Shown here: in pieces, positions 42,680 through 50,733 of the stretch | Numbering within the stretch: position 1 is the stretch's first letter | Layout of the letters: each line of letters begins with the position of its first letter | Source: Micromonospora craniellae | Lineage (GTDB): Bacteria > Actinomycetota > Actinomycetes > Mycobacteriales > Micromonosporaceae | DNA: 64,000 nucleotides | Assembly (NCBI RefSeq): GCF_014764405.1 | Contig: NZ_CP061725.1 | Location: forward strand, 620,001-684,000 | Direction of reading: 5' to 3' | Notes under the pieces: generated by a model | Database searches by the model: none | Seen by the model: only the letters and a program-made list of their open reading frames with translations | Told to the model about the DNA's origin: nothing | Made by a program: the position numbers and the translations under genes

Positions 42680-43903
42680 TCAGCGGCAGAACCGGCGAGC
42701 GTGCTCCAGCACGTTGAGCTCCCGGCTCTGCTCCCGCCAGATCCGGTACCGTTCGGCCGCGATCCGCTTCGCCTCGGCCCGTTCCGCGACCGACCGGTCG
42801 GCGAGCCGGTCAAGCACCGCGCTGAAGGCGGCTGCCGTCGCGGGGCGTACCACCGCTCCCCCGGCCTCGGCGATCAACTCGCTGAAGGGGGTCTCGTCGG
42901 AGCAGACCACCGGGCAGCCGGCGGCCAGGCTCTCGACGATGACGTGCCCGTAGTTCTCGCCCAGCGTCGGGAAGAGGAACGCGTCGTACCGCCCGAAGGT
43001 GGCCAGCACCTCCGCCGCCGGTAGCTCCCCTCGGTAGGTGACCCGGACGTGGGCGGGCATCGACTCGACGATCCGGCGACACCGCGCCCAGTACGGCTCG
43101 TCCTCCACCGGCCCGAAGATGTCGAACCGGATCGGCCGGGTCGCTCCGGCCACCGCTTCCAGGGCCGTGGCCAGGTTCTTCATCGGCGAGATCCGGCCGA
43201 CGAAGACCAGCCGCAGCGGCCCGTCGCGGGGCTCGGCCGGCGGGGCGAGGTCCTCCGGCACGGCGCACTCGTTGCCGTTCACCATCACCTTGGCCCACGG
43301 CACGACCGCCCGGATCTGCTCCTCCTCCCGCCGGCTACAGGCCTGCCAGCTCACGTCGAGGCGGCGCAGCAGCGGAGCCCACACCGTGAGGAAGAGTCGC
43401 TTCTTGCGGGACCTGATGCCGAGGGCGGCCGGCGACAACTCGCCGCGCGGCGCGAGCAGGATCGCACCGACCCGGAGCACGCCCGAGGCGACCGCCACGA
43501 TCGACACCACCGAGAACGGCGACCAGAGGCTGTTGACGTACAGCAGATCGACCGGTCGGGACCGGACGTGCCGCAGCAGCCGCGCCCAGTGCCGGGGAGC
43601 GAACGGATCGAGGTAGAAGACGGCGGAACGGTCGTCGCGGCGCAGCAGCCGCCCGGACAGCCCGGGGTAGGACACCGGTGAGCGCAGGTCACGGTCCCTG
43701 GTGATCAGGGTGACGTCGAGATCGTCCGGCAGGGTGTCCAGGATGAACCGCAGGGAGCGGATCGGTCCGCCGCCCCGGAAGCCGGGCTCGAACACACCGG
43801 CGGTCGCGACGACCCGGTAGCCGTCCGACGCGACGGCGGACCCCGGGGTCGACCGGGGTGCCCCGGCGGCGTCGGGCGGGCAGGTCCTCGCCAGCTCGTT
43901 CAC
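42680..43903 (-). CDS. Family 4 glycosyltransferase, paralogue A
   Basis: This 407-residue GT-B enzyme has FEPGFRGGGPIRSLRFILDTLP in the acceptor half and VFVGRISPMKNLATALEAV in the donor half. It then carries FLFPTLGENYGHVIVESLAAGCPVVCSD, the E-x7-E motif region of retaining GT4 enzymes. It is closely similar over its whole length to the gene at 45932-47173, which suggests a tandem duplication and divergence. GTG 43903 follows AAGGGGAG. The sugar donor is unknown. Confidence 0.85.
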   Translation of the reverse strand: MNELARTCPPDAAGAPRSTPGSAVASDGYRVVATAGVFEPGFRGGGPIRSLRFILDTLPDDLDVTLITRDRDLRSPVSYPGLSGRLLRRDDRSAVFYLDPFAPRHWARLLRHVRSRPVDLLYVNSLWSPFSVVSIVAVASGVLRVGAILLAPRGELSPAALGIRSRKKRLFLTVWAPLLRRLDVSWQACSRREEEQIRAVVPWAKVMVNGNECAVPEDLAPPAEPRDGPLRLVFVGRISPMKNLATALEAVAGATRPIRFDIFGPVEDEPYWARCRRIVESMPAHVRVTYRGELPAAEVLATFGRYDAFLFPTLGENYGHVIVESLAAGCPVVCSDETPFSELIAEAGGAVVRPATAAAFSAVLDRLADRSVAERAEAKRIAAERYRIWREQSRELNVLEHARRFCR

Positions 43904-44078
43904 TGTGGCTCCCCTTCAGGAAGCGGGTGTCGTCCCCGCAGGCGGCAGACGCACCGTCCGGGCCCCGGTTGGGCCCGAGACCGGCCCGACCCCTCGGCGC
44001 GACCGTCACCATCGACGCTTCGGGACGGTTCAGTTGGCGGAGAGCGATCGGCGTTCTCCGCAAACGAGGGAGCCACGG

Positions 44079-44807
44079 GTGACGACCGACGTAGTGATCG
44101 TAGGAGTCGGTGGGATGGGCCGTGAGGTGTATCGGGTAATTTGTCTACTCAACACGCCGGAGCCCGATCAGCCCCGATGGCGCGTGCTCGGGTTCGTCGA
44201 CGACTACCCCACCGAGCCCGACGTCGCGCTGGTGCACCGCCTCGGGGTGCCCTTCCTCGGCTCGACCCGCCGACTGGGCGGGCTGCCGCCCAGCACGCGG
44301 GTGGCGCTCGGCGTCGGCCGGCCACGGCTGCGCCGGGAGACCGCGGAGGCCATCGCCCGGTACGGGCTGCCCGCCGCCACGGTCATCCACCCGGACGCCG
44401 AGATCGGCGCGGACTGCGTGGTCGGCGCGGGCCTGTTCGCCGCCGGTGGCGCGCGGGTGACGACGAACGTGGTCCTCGGCCGGCACGTGCACCTCAACCA
44501 AAACTGCACCGTGGGGCACGACGCCGTACTGGGCGACTACGTGTCGGTCAACCCGCTGGCCGCCGTCTCCGGCCACTGTCGCCTGGCCGACGGCGTGATG
44601 GTCGGCACCACCGCCGCCGTCCTGCCCCGACTGGCGGTCGGCCGGGACGCCGTCGTCGGGGCCGGGGCCTGTGTGACCCGCGACGTCCCGGCCGGTGTCG
44701 TGGTCACCGGGGTGCCGGCCCGGCCGACGCCGCCCTCAGTGCCGGATGCCCGCCCAGTCGTGATGGCGGCGCACGGTCGACAGGATGAAGTCGACCACCC
44801 GGCGTGA
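44079..44807 (+). CDS. NeuD/PerB-family sugar N- or O-acetyltransferase
   Basis: This 242-residue protein has an N-terminal Rossmann-like nucleotide-sugar domain (VVIVGVGGMGREVYR, VLGFVDDYP). A C-terminal left-handed beta-helix follows (IHPDAEIGADCVVGAGLFAAGG, LNQNCTVGHDAVLGDYVSVNPLAAVSGHC). The His of the NCTVGHD motif is the expected catalytic base. This architecture is shared by NeuD, PglD and PerB. With gmd and a perosamine-synthase-like gene nearby, a GDP-perosamine N-acetyltransferase role is the best guess. GTG 44079 follows GAGGGAG. Its 3' end overlaps the convergent epimerase gene by 72 bp. Confidence 0.8.
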   Translation: MTTDVVIVGVGGMGREVYRVICLLNTPEPDQPRWRVLGFVDDYPTEPDVALVHRLGVPFLGSTRRLGGLPPSTRVALGVGRPRLRRETAEAIARYGLPAATVIHPDAEIGADCVVGAGLFAAGGARVTTNVVLGRHVHLNQNCTVGHDAVLGDYVSVNPLAAVSGHCRLADGVMVGTTAAVLPRLAVGRDAVVGAGACVTRDVPAGVVVTGVPARPTPPSVPDARPVVMAAHGRQDEVDHPA

Positions 44808-45860
44808 CGTGTCCGGGACCTGGTAGTCGAGCGGGCACCCGGCGACACCGGCGTCCGCCTGCGCCACGACGACGCGTACCGCCTCCACCACCCCGGCCGG
44901 GTCCAGGCCGGTCATCACGATCGACCCGGTGTCCAGCGCCTCCGGGCGCTCGATGGACTCGCGCAGGGTCACCGCCGGGAAGCCGAGGATCGCCGACTCC
45001 TCACTGACCGTGCCGCTGTCGGACAGCGTGCACCGGGCGTGGCGTTGCAGGGTGACGTAGTCGAAGAAGCCGAACGGCTCGTGGAAGGCGATGGCCTCCA
45101 GGCGCGTCCCGTCCACGGCGAGGGACTCCAGCCGCTTGCGGGTCCGCGGGTGGGTGGAGACCAGCAACGGCAGCCCCCACTCGTCGCGGACCGCGCAGAG
45201 GCAGTCCAGCAACCGGCGGAGACGGTCCGGGTGGTCGACGTTCTCCTCCCGGTGGGCGCTGGCCACGAAGTAGCCGCCGGGTTCCAGGTCGAGTCGCGCC
45301 AGCACGGTGGACGCGTCGATCTGCGGCCGGTAGTGATCGAGCACCTCACGCATGGGCGAGCCGGTGTGCAGGATCCGCCGGGGGTGCAGGCCCTCGGCGA
45401 GCAGGTTGCGCCGGGCGTGCTCGGAGTAGACCAGGTTGAAGTCGGCCACGTGGTCGACCATCCGCCGGTTGGTCTCCTCCGGCACGTTCAGGTCGAAACA
45501 GCGGTTGCCGGCCTCCATGTGGTACACCGGCACCTTCATCCGCCGGGCCATCAGGGCCGAGATCGCGCTGTTGGTGTCACCGAGCACCAGCAGCGCGTCC
45601 GGACGCGACTCGGCGATCGCGGTCTCGGTGCCGACCAGGACCGCGCCGAGCAGGCTGCCGAGCGAGCTGGTGTCCGCCCGCAGGAACCGGTCCGGCGACC
45701 GGACGCCCAGCTCGGTGAAGAAGATGTCGGACAGGGCCGGGTCCCAGTTCTGTCCCGTGTGCACCAACGTGTGCTCCACGGTCCGGTCCAGCGCGTCGAT
45801 CACCCGGGCCAACCGGATGATCTCCGGCCTGGTCCCGACAACTGTCATCACCCGGGTCAC
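44736..45860 (-). CDS. WbjD/WbvD/CapG-like UDP-sugar 2-epimerase
   Basis: This 374-residue protein belongs to the non-hydrolysing UDP-GlcNAc 2-epimerase (WecB) superfamily. Motifs include VVGTRPEIIRL, VLGDTNSAISALMA, HMEAGNRCFD and SDSGTVSEES. The stretch PEETNRRMVDHVADFNLVYSEHARRNLL with HTGSPMREVL is typical of the L-FucNAc/L-QuiNAc branch rather than WecB itself. It fits as the last step to UDP-L-QuiNAc after the genes at 31428-33472. GTG 45860 is preferred because AGGAG lies 7 bp upstream. Confidence 0.85.
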   Translation of the reverse strand: MTRVMTVVGTRPEIIRLARVIDALDRTVEHTLVHTGQNWDPALSDIFFTELGVRSPDRFLRADTSSLGSLLGAVLVGTETAIAESRPDALLVLGDTNSAISALMARRMKVPVYHMEAGNRCFDLNVPEETNRRMVDHVADFNLVYSEHARRNLLAEGLHPRRILHTGSPMREVLDHYRPQIDASTVLARLDLEPGGYFVASAHREENVDHPDRLRRLLDCLCAVRDEWGLPLLVSTHPRTRKRLESLAVDGTRLEAIAFHEPFGFFDYVTLQRHARCTLSDSGTVSEESAILGFPAVTLRESIERPEALDTGSIVMTGLDPAGVVEAVRVVVAQADAGVAGCPLDYQVPDTSRRVVDFILSTVRRHHDWAGIRH

Positions 45861-45931
45861 GGGGCATCTCCTCACAGCCAGCGGACAGCGGTTTCTGGTG
45901 GACCGTGCGGTGGGCGGCGCGGCCCACCGCT

Positions 45932-47173
45932 TTAGGGGTTACGCCCCTGCGGAGGGACCCGGTACGCCGGGTCGCGGATCACCCGCCGCGCCTGGTCGAG
46001 CACGCTGACCCGGGTCAGGCTCGCCCACCAGCGGCGGTACGCCTCCCCAGCGGCCACCCGGGCCGCCTGCCGCTGCTCCGGCGCGGCCGTGGCGACCTGC
46101 GTGACCAGGACGCCCAGGGCCGACGGGGTCAGTTCGGTCAGCACCATCCCGCCACCGTCGCGCAGCACCGGGGTCCAGGGGGTGCGGTCGGAGCAGACCA
46201 CCGGGCAGTACGCCGACAGGCTCTCGGCGATGGCGTTGCCGAAGTTCTCGCCCCGGGTCGGCAGCACGAACGCCTCGTACCGGGAGAAGGTCTCGCGTAC
46301 CTGGTCGGGGTGCAGTTCCCCGCGGTAGTTCACGGTGACCGAGTCGGGCAGGGCCGCGATCAGGTCCTGGCACCGCCGCCAGTACCCCGCATCCTCCAGC
46401 GGACCGTAGATGTCCAGCCGGACCGGCACCGGGACGTGGGCGAGCGCGCCGAGCACCAGGTCGAGATTCTTCATCGGGGATATCCGTCCGATGAAGACCA
46501 GCCGCGCCTGCGCGGTCGGCGGCAGCGCCACCGGCGCCTGCTCCGGCTCCGGACCGCTGGCGACGGCGACCACCGCGATCCGGGCCCGGGGCAGCACCCG
46601 CCGGATGTCGGCGGCCTCGGCCGGGGTGGTGGCGTGCCACAGCACGCGGGGCTGCCCGAGCACCCACCGCCAGCCGGCCAGGAAGATCCGCTTACGCAGG
46701 CCGTGCAGCCGTAGTGCGGCCGACCCGAACTCGCCCCGGGGGGCCACCAGGACCCGATCCACCCGTAGCAGGCCGAGCCGTGCCGCGACGATGGGCAGGA
46801 TCGAGAAGGTCGACCAGACGCTGTTCACGTAGAGCAGGTCGAACCGGACCGCGCGAAGGGCCCGCCAGAGCTGCCGCCAGTGCGCCGGACGGCGTACTCC
46901 GAGATAGAAGATGTCCGTCCGACCGAAGCGCCCCCAGCGGCCGGAGAGACCGGGATAGGGATCACGGGAACCGAGGTCGTGGTCGCGGGTCAACATCGTC
47001 GTCTCGATGTCGGCGCTGGCGTTGGCGAGCACGTCGGAGATCGAGCGTACGGGGCCACCGGCCCGCCAACCGGGAACGAAGTACTCCGCCGTGACGAGAA
47101 CGCGGAAATGCTTCTCATTGAATTCCGAGAGTCCTTCTCGAACATTCGACACGGGGGTGGTGTCGTTGACCAT
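45932..47173 (-). CDS. Family 4 glycosyltransferase, paralogue B
   Basis: This 413-residue GT-B enzyme is collinear with paralogue A at 42680. Matching blocks are FVPGWRAGGPVRSISDVL, YPGLSGRWGR, LLYVNSVWSTFSILPIVA, VLVAPRGEFGSAAL, LVFIGRISPMKNLDLVL and FVLPTRGENFGNAIAESLSAYCPVVCSD. The pair flanks the acetyltransferase and 2-epimerase genes. ATG 47173 follows AGGAG by six bases. It lies 71 bp upstream of the 2-epimerase gene on the same strand, suggesting one transcript. Confidence 0.85.
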   Translation of the reverse strand: MVNDTTPVSNVREGLSEFNEKHFRVLVTAEYFVPGWRAGGPVRSISDVLANASADIETTMLTRDHDLGSRDPYPGLSGRWGRFGRTDIFYLGVRRPAHWRQLWRALRAVRFDLLYVNSVWSTFSILPIVAARLGLLRVDRVLVAPRGEFGSAALRLHGLRKRIFLAGWRWVLGQPRVLWHATTPAEAADIRRVLPRARIAVVAVASGPEPEQAPVALPPTAQARLVFIGRISPMKNLDLVLGALAHVPVPVRLDIYGPLEDAGYWRRCQDLIAALPDSVTVNYRGELHPDQVRETFSRYEAFVLPTRGENFGNAIAESLSAYCPVVCSDRTPWTPVLRDGGGMVLTELTPSALGVLVTQVATAAPEQRQAARVAAGEAYRRWWASLTRVSVLDQARRVIRDPAYRVPPQGRNP

Positions 47174-47355
47174 CTTGAGCTCCTCGCTGGCGCGCACAGC
47201 ACTGCTCGGCCCAACGATCGAACGTCTCTGCGGTGACTGCCGGACGCGACAGGCGACACCTTCCGAACAGTATGCGCAAAGACGGAATCAGGGACACCGA
47301 AAACCGCTATAAAAGCCAGGCGACATACACCGTCGATACAGCGCTAGGGGACTTA

Positions 47356-48369
47356 ATGTCACGAGTGGCACTCATATCCGGGATCACCGGGCAGGACGGC
47401 AGTTACCTGACCGAATTCCTGCTCGACAGGGGATACACGGTGCACGGGATCAAACGGCGCTCGTCGTCGTTCAACACCGAACGGCTCGATCGCCTCGACG
47501 TACACCCGCGCAACACCGAGGCCCGGCTGTTCCTGCACTACGGCGACCTGTCCGATCCGGCCACGCTGACCTCGCTGATCCGGGACATCCGGCCGGACGA
47601 GATCTACAACCTCGGCGCACAGAGCCACGTCCGGGTCTCGTTCGACATCCCCGGCTACACGGCCGACGTCACCGCGCTCGGCGCCCTGCACATGCTGGAG
47701 GCGACCCGCGCCGCCGGTATCGACTGCCGCTACTACCAGGCGTCCTCCTCGGAGATGTTCGGCTCGACGCCGCCCCCGCAGCGCGAGGAGACCCCGTTCC
47801 ACCCGCGCAGCCCGTACGCGTGCGCCAAGGTCTACGCGTACTGGTCGGCGGTGAACTACCGCGAGTCGTGGGACATGTTCTGCGTCAACGGCATCCTGTT
47901 CAACCACGAGAGCCCCCGGCGCGGCGAGAACTTCGTCACCCGCAAGATCACCCGGGCGGTGGCCCGCATCGAGGCGGGCCTACAGGACCGGCTCTACCTG
48001 GGCAACCTCGACGCGGTACGGGACTGGGGCTACGCGCCGGAGTACGTCGAGGCGATGTGGCTGGCCCTGCAACAGGACAGCCCGGACGACTACGTGGTCG
48101 CCACCGGTGAGGGGCACACCGTCCGCGAGTTCGTCGAGGCGGCCTTCGACCAGGTGGGCCTGGACTGGGAGCAGTACGTCCAGATCGACCCGGCCTACTA
48201 CCGGCCGGCCGAGGTCGACGCCCTCATCGGCGACTACGGCAAGGCCCGCCGTCGCCTCGGCTGGGCGCCCAAGACCCTCTTCGGAGACCTGGTGCGGGTG
48301 ATGGTCGACGCCGACCGTCACCTGCTTGAGGACGAGCGGATGGGACGCCTGGTGCGGGTGGACCGATGA
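47356..48369 (+). CDS. gmd: GDP-mannose 4,6-dehydratase
   Basis: This 337-residue enzyme converts GDP-D-mannose to GDP-4-keto-6-deoxy-D-mannose. GITGQDGSYLTEFLLDRGY binds NADP. YNLGAQSHVRVSF, QASSSEMFG, the Tyr-x-x-x-Lys in PYACAKVYA, and NHESPRRGENFVTRKI are all characteristic of Gmd. There is no fcl (GDP-fucose synthase) gene in the window; instead the gene overlaps a glycosyltransferase and then a perosamine-synthase-like gene, pointing to GDP-perosamine. GDP-mannose itself must come from genes outside the window. Confidence 0.95.
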   Translation: MSRVALISGITGQDGSYLTEFLLDRGYTVHGIKRRSSSFNTERLDRLDVHPRNTEARLFLHYGDLSDPATLTSLIRDIRPDEIYNLGAQSHVRVSFDIPGYTADVTALGALHMLEATRAAGIDCRYYQASSSEMFGSTPPPQREETPFHPRSPYACAKVYAYWSAVNYRESWDMFCVNGILFNHESPRRGENFVTRKITRAVARIEAGLQDRLYLGNLDAVRDWGYAPEYVEAMWLALQQDSPDDYVVATGEGHTVREFVEAAFDQVGLDWEQYVQIDPAYYRPAEVDALIGDYGKARRRLGWAPKTLFGDLVRVMVDADRHLLEDERMGRLVRVDR

Positions 48370-49568
48370 GGGTCACCGTCGAGGCCACCCCGATCCGGCC
48401 CGGCCACGCCGCGGGCGTCGAGGCGTTCGCGTACGGCCTGCTGGCGGGGTTGGCCGCCGACGACTCCTGCGACCTACGGGTCACCGTGCTTCACGGCACG
48501 CTGGACCGGTGGCGCGAACACCTGCCCACCGACCGGATCGACTGGACCGAGGTGGCCCAGCCGCTGCGGTCGGACAATCCGGCCGGGCAGATGCTGCGGC
48601 GCTGGGTCCCGCCCCGGGTCCGCAACTCGGTGGCCGTCCGGCGGACGGTCAACATGCTGCGTCACCGCTCCGCACCACCACCGCCGGGTGCGGACGTGAC
48701 GTTGTACCCGTTCCACGGTGCGCCCACCCGATCGGGCAGGTCGGTCGTCGTCCTGCACGACCTGCGGCACCTGCACGCCGACTTCCACTCCCCCGGGTAC
48801 GCGGCCGTGGTTCGGGAGAACGTGGCCCGGGCGAGCGCCGTCGTGGTGACCTGGCCGCACCCGTACCGGCAGGCCCTGCGCCTGTTCCCCGAGGCGGCGG
48901 AGCGGACCGTGCTCATCCCGACCCCCACCTTCCAACCCGCGCCCGACCGCGCGGGCGCCCGGCCCGAACCCGGCCTGCTCGTCTACCCCTCGTCGACCGC
49001 GACGCACAAGAACCACGCGACGCTGCTGGAGGCGATGGCGCTGCTGCCGGAGTACCGCCTGGTCTGCCCGGGGCCGCTGGTCGAACCCGAGGCGAGTCGC
49101 CTGCTCGCCCGGGCCGCAATGCCCGACCTGCGCGGCCGGGTGTCCTTCCCCGGCTTCGGCAGCCTGGCCGAACTGAACGCCCTCTACGCCCGCGCCGACG
49201 CGGTGGTGGTGCCCTCGCTGTGGGAGGCGGCCAGCGGAACGATGCTGGAGGCGTTCAGTTGGGGGCTTCCGGTGGCCTGCGCCGACGCCGAACCGCTGCT
49301 GGCCCAACTGGAGTTCACCGGGGCCGAGGCGGCGGTGTTCCGGGCCACCGACCCGTCCTCCCTCGCCGACGCGGTCCGCCGGCTGTCGGACGACCGGGCG
49401 CACTACGCCGCCGCGTCCCGCCGCGCCGACGGCCGGCTCGCCACCCGCACCTGGGCGGCCACCGGCCGCGACTACCTGGACGTGCTGCGTTGGGTGGCGG
49501 ACGGGCGGCCCGGCCCGGTGCCCCGGTCCGCGTTCGCCACCGCGCTCGATCCGGAGGTGGTGCCGTGA
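48366..49568 (+). CDS. Family 4 glycosyltransferase, probable perosamine transferase
   Basis: This 400-residue GT-B enzyme has an N-terminus VTVEATPIRPGHAAGVEAFAYGLL and a VVVLHDLRHLH loop. The donor-domain motifs are YPSSTATHKNHATLLEAMALL and VVVPSLWEAASGTMLEAFSWGLPVACAD. It overlaps gmd by ATGA and the aminotransferase gene by GTGA. Such tight coupling between the two GDP-sugar enzymes suggests that this protein transfers the sugar they make. That specificity is inference from context. Confidence 0.8.
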   Translation: MRVTVEATPIRPGHAAGVEAFAYGLLAGLAADDSCDLRVTVLHGTLDRWREHLPTDRIDWTEVAQPLRSDNPAGQMLRRWVPPRVRNSVAVRRTVNMLRHRSAPPPPGADVTLYPFHGAPTRSGRSVVVLHDLRHLHADFHSPGYAAVVRENVARASAVVVTWPHPYRQALRLFPEAAERTVLIPTPTFQPAPDRAGARPEPGLLVYPSSTATHKNHATLLEAMALLPEYRLVCPGPLVEPEASRLLARAAMPDLRGRVSFPGFGSLAELNALYARADAVVVPSLWEAASGTMLEAFSWGLPVACADAEPLLAQLEFTGAEAAVFRATDPSSLADAVRRLSDDRAHYAAASRRADGRLATRTWAATGRDYLDVLRWVADGRPGPVPRSAFATALDPEVVP

Positions 49569-50689
49569 GCCCGGTAGAGCGTTTCCCGGTGGCCCGGCCC
49601 AGCATCACCGAGCTGGAGGAACGCTACGTCGTCGACGCGATCCGGAGCGGGTGGATCTCGTCGCACGGCCCCTACCTGCGGGACTTCGAGGAACGCTTCG
49701 CCCACCGTTGTGCCGCCGGCACCGCGGTGTCCACCGGCAACGGCACGGTGGCCCTGCACCTCGTGCTGGCCGCCGCCGGCATCGGGCCGGGCGACGAGGT
49801 GATCGTCCCCGCGTTGACCTACGTGGCGACGGCGAACGCGGTCGCGTACTGCGGCGCCCGCGCGGTCTGCGTGGACGTGCTGCCGCAGAGCTGGTGCATC
49901 GACCCGGCCGCCGTACGCGCGGCGATCGGTCCGCGTACCCGGGCGGTCATCGCCGTCGACCTGTACGGCCATCCGGCCGACTATCCCGCCCTGCGCGATC
50001 TCTGCCACCGGCACGGCCTGCTCCTGGTCGCCGACGCGGCCGAGTCGTTCGGCGCCACGCTCGACGGGCACCCCACCGGGTCGCTGGCCGACGTCACCAC
50101 GTTCTCGTTCTTCGGCAACAAGGTCATCACCTCGGGCGAGGGCGGGTGCGTGACCACCTCCGACAGTGCCCTGGCCGACCGGATGCGCCTGCTGCGCAAC
50201 CAGGGCATGGACCCGCACCGGCGGTACTACTTCCCGGAGTTGGGCTACAACTACCGGATGACCAACCTGTGCGCGGCGTTGCTCTGCGCCCAGCTCGACC
50301 GGGCCGACGAGATCATCGCTCGGCGCGACCGGGTGATCGCCGGCTACGAGGAACAGTTGGCCGACGAGCCCGCCCTGACCCGCCAGCCGGTGCTGCCCGG
50401 GGTACGCCGGGGGCCGTGGATGGCCGCGTTCCTGGTGGGCGGCGAGGGGGACGTGGCGTACCGGGACGCGCTGGCCCGCGCGCTCGACCGGCAGGGCGTG
50501 GAGAGCCGGCCCTTCTTCGTGCCGATCCCCGAGCTGCCCGCGCACCACGATCCGGCGGCGGACTGCCCGGTGACCACCGACCTCAGCCGCCGGGGCATCA
50601 ACCTGCCCACCCACGCGGAGCTGGGCGAGGCGGAGGTCAAGACGGTGGTGGAGCGGGTCCGCGCCGCGCTTGCCGGTATCGGCTGCTGA
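49565..50689 (+). CDS. DegT/DnrJ/EryC1 aminotransferase, probable GDP-perosamine synthase
   Basis: This 374-residue PLP-dependent sugar aminotransferase has Lys186 in SFFGNKVITSGEGG as the expected Schiff-base residue. The perosamine-type pattern is strong: GWISSHGPYLRDFEERFA, GPGDEVIVPALTYVATANAVAYCGA, MDPHRRYYFPELGYNYRMTN and AQLDRADE. PglE-type enzymes read YNGNKIITTSGGG at the Lys loop, so FFGNK plus GEGG favours perosamine synthase. It would turn the product of gmd into GDP-perosamine. The GTG start overlaps the previous stop. Confidence 0.85.
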   Translation: MSPVERFPVARPSITELEERYVVDAIRSGWISSHGPYLRDFEERFAHRCAAGTAVSTGNGTVALHLVLAAAGIGPGDEVIVPALTYVATANAVAYCGARAVCVDVLPQSWCIDPAAVRAAIGPRTRAVIAVDLYGHPADYPALRDLCHRHGLLLVADAAESFGATLDGHPTGSLADVTTFSFFGNKVITSGEGGCVTTSDSALADRMRLLRNQGMDPHRRYYFPELGYNYRMTNLCAALLCAQLDRADEIIARRDRVIAGYEEQLADEPALTRQPVLPGVRRGPWMAAFLVGGEGDVAYRDALARALDRQGVESRPFFVPIPELPAHHDPAADCPVTTDLSRRGINLPTHAELGEAEVKTVVERVRAALAGIGC

Positions 50690-50691
50690 GC

Positions 50692-50733
50692 GGACGCGAC
50701 GCCGGTCACCGCGAGTCGACCGGCGTCGCGTCC
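50692..50733. terminator. Perfect 16-bp hairpin between convergent genes
   Basis: GGACGCGACGCCGGTC (50692-50707) pairs perfectly with GACCGGCGTCGCGTCC (50718-50733) around a 10-base loop. It follows the aminotransferase stop by 2 bp and also encodes the last residues of the convergent flippase gene, so it probably serves both transcripts as a bidirectional terminator. Confidence 0.75.
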
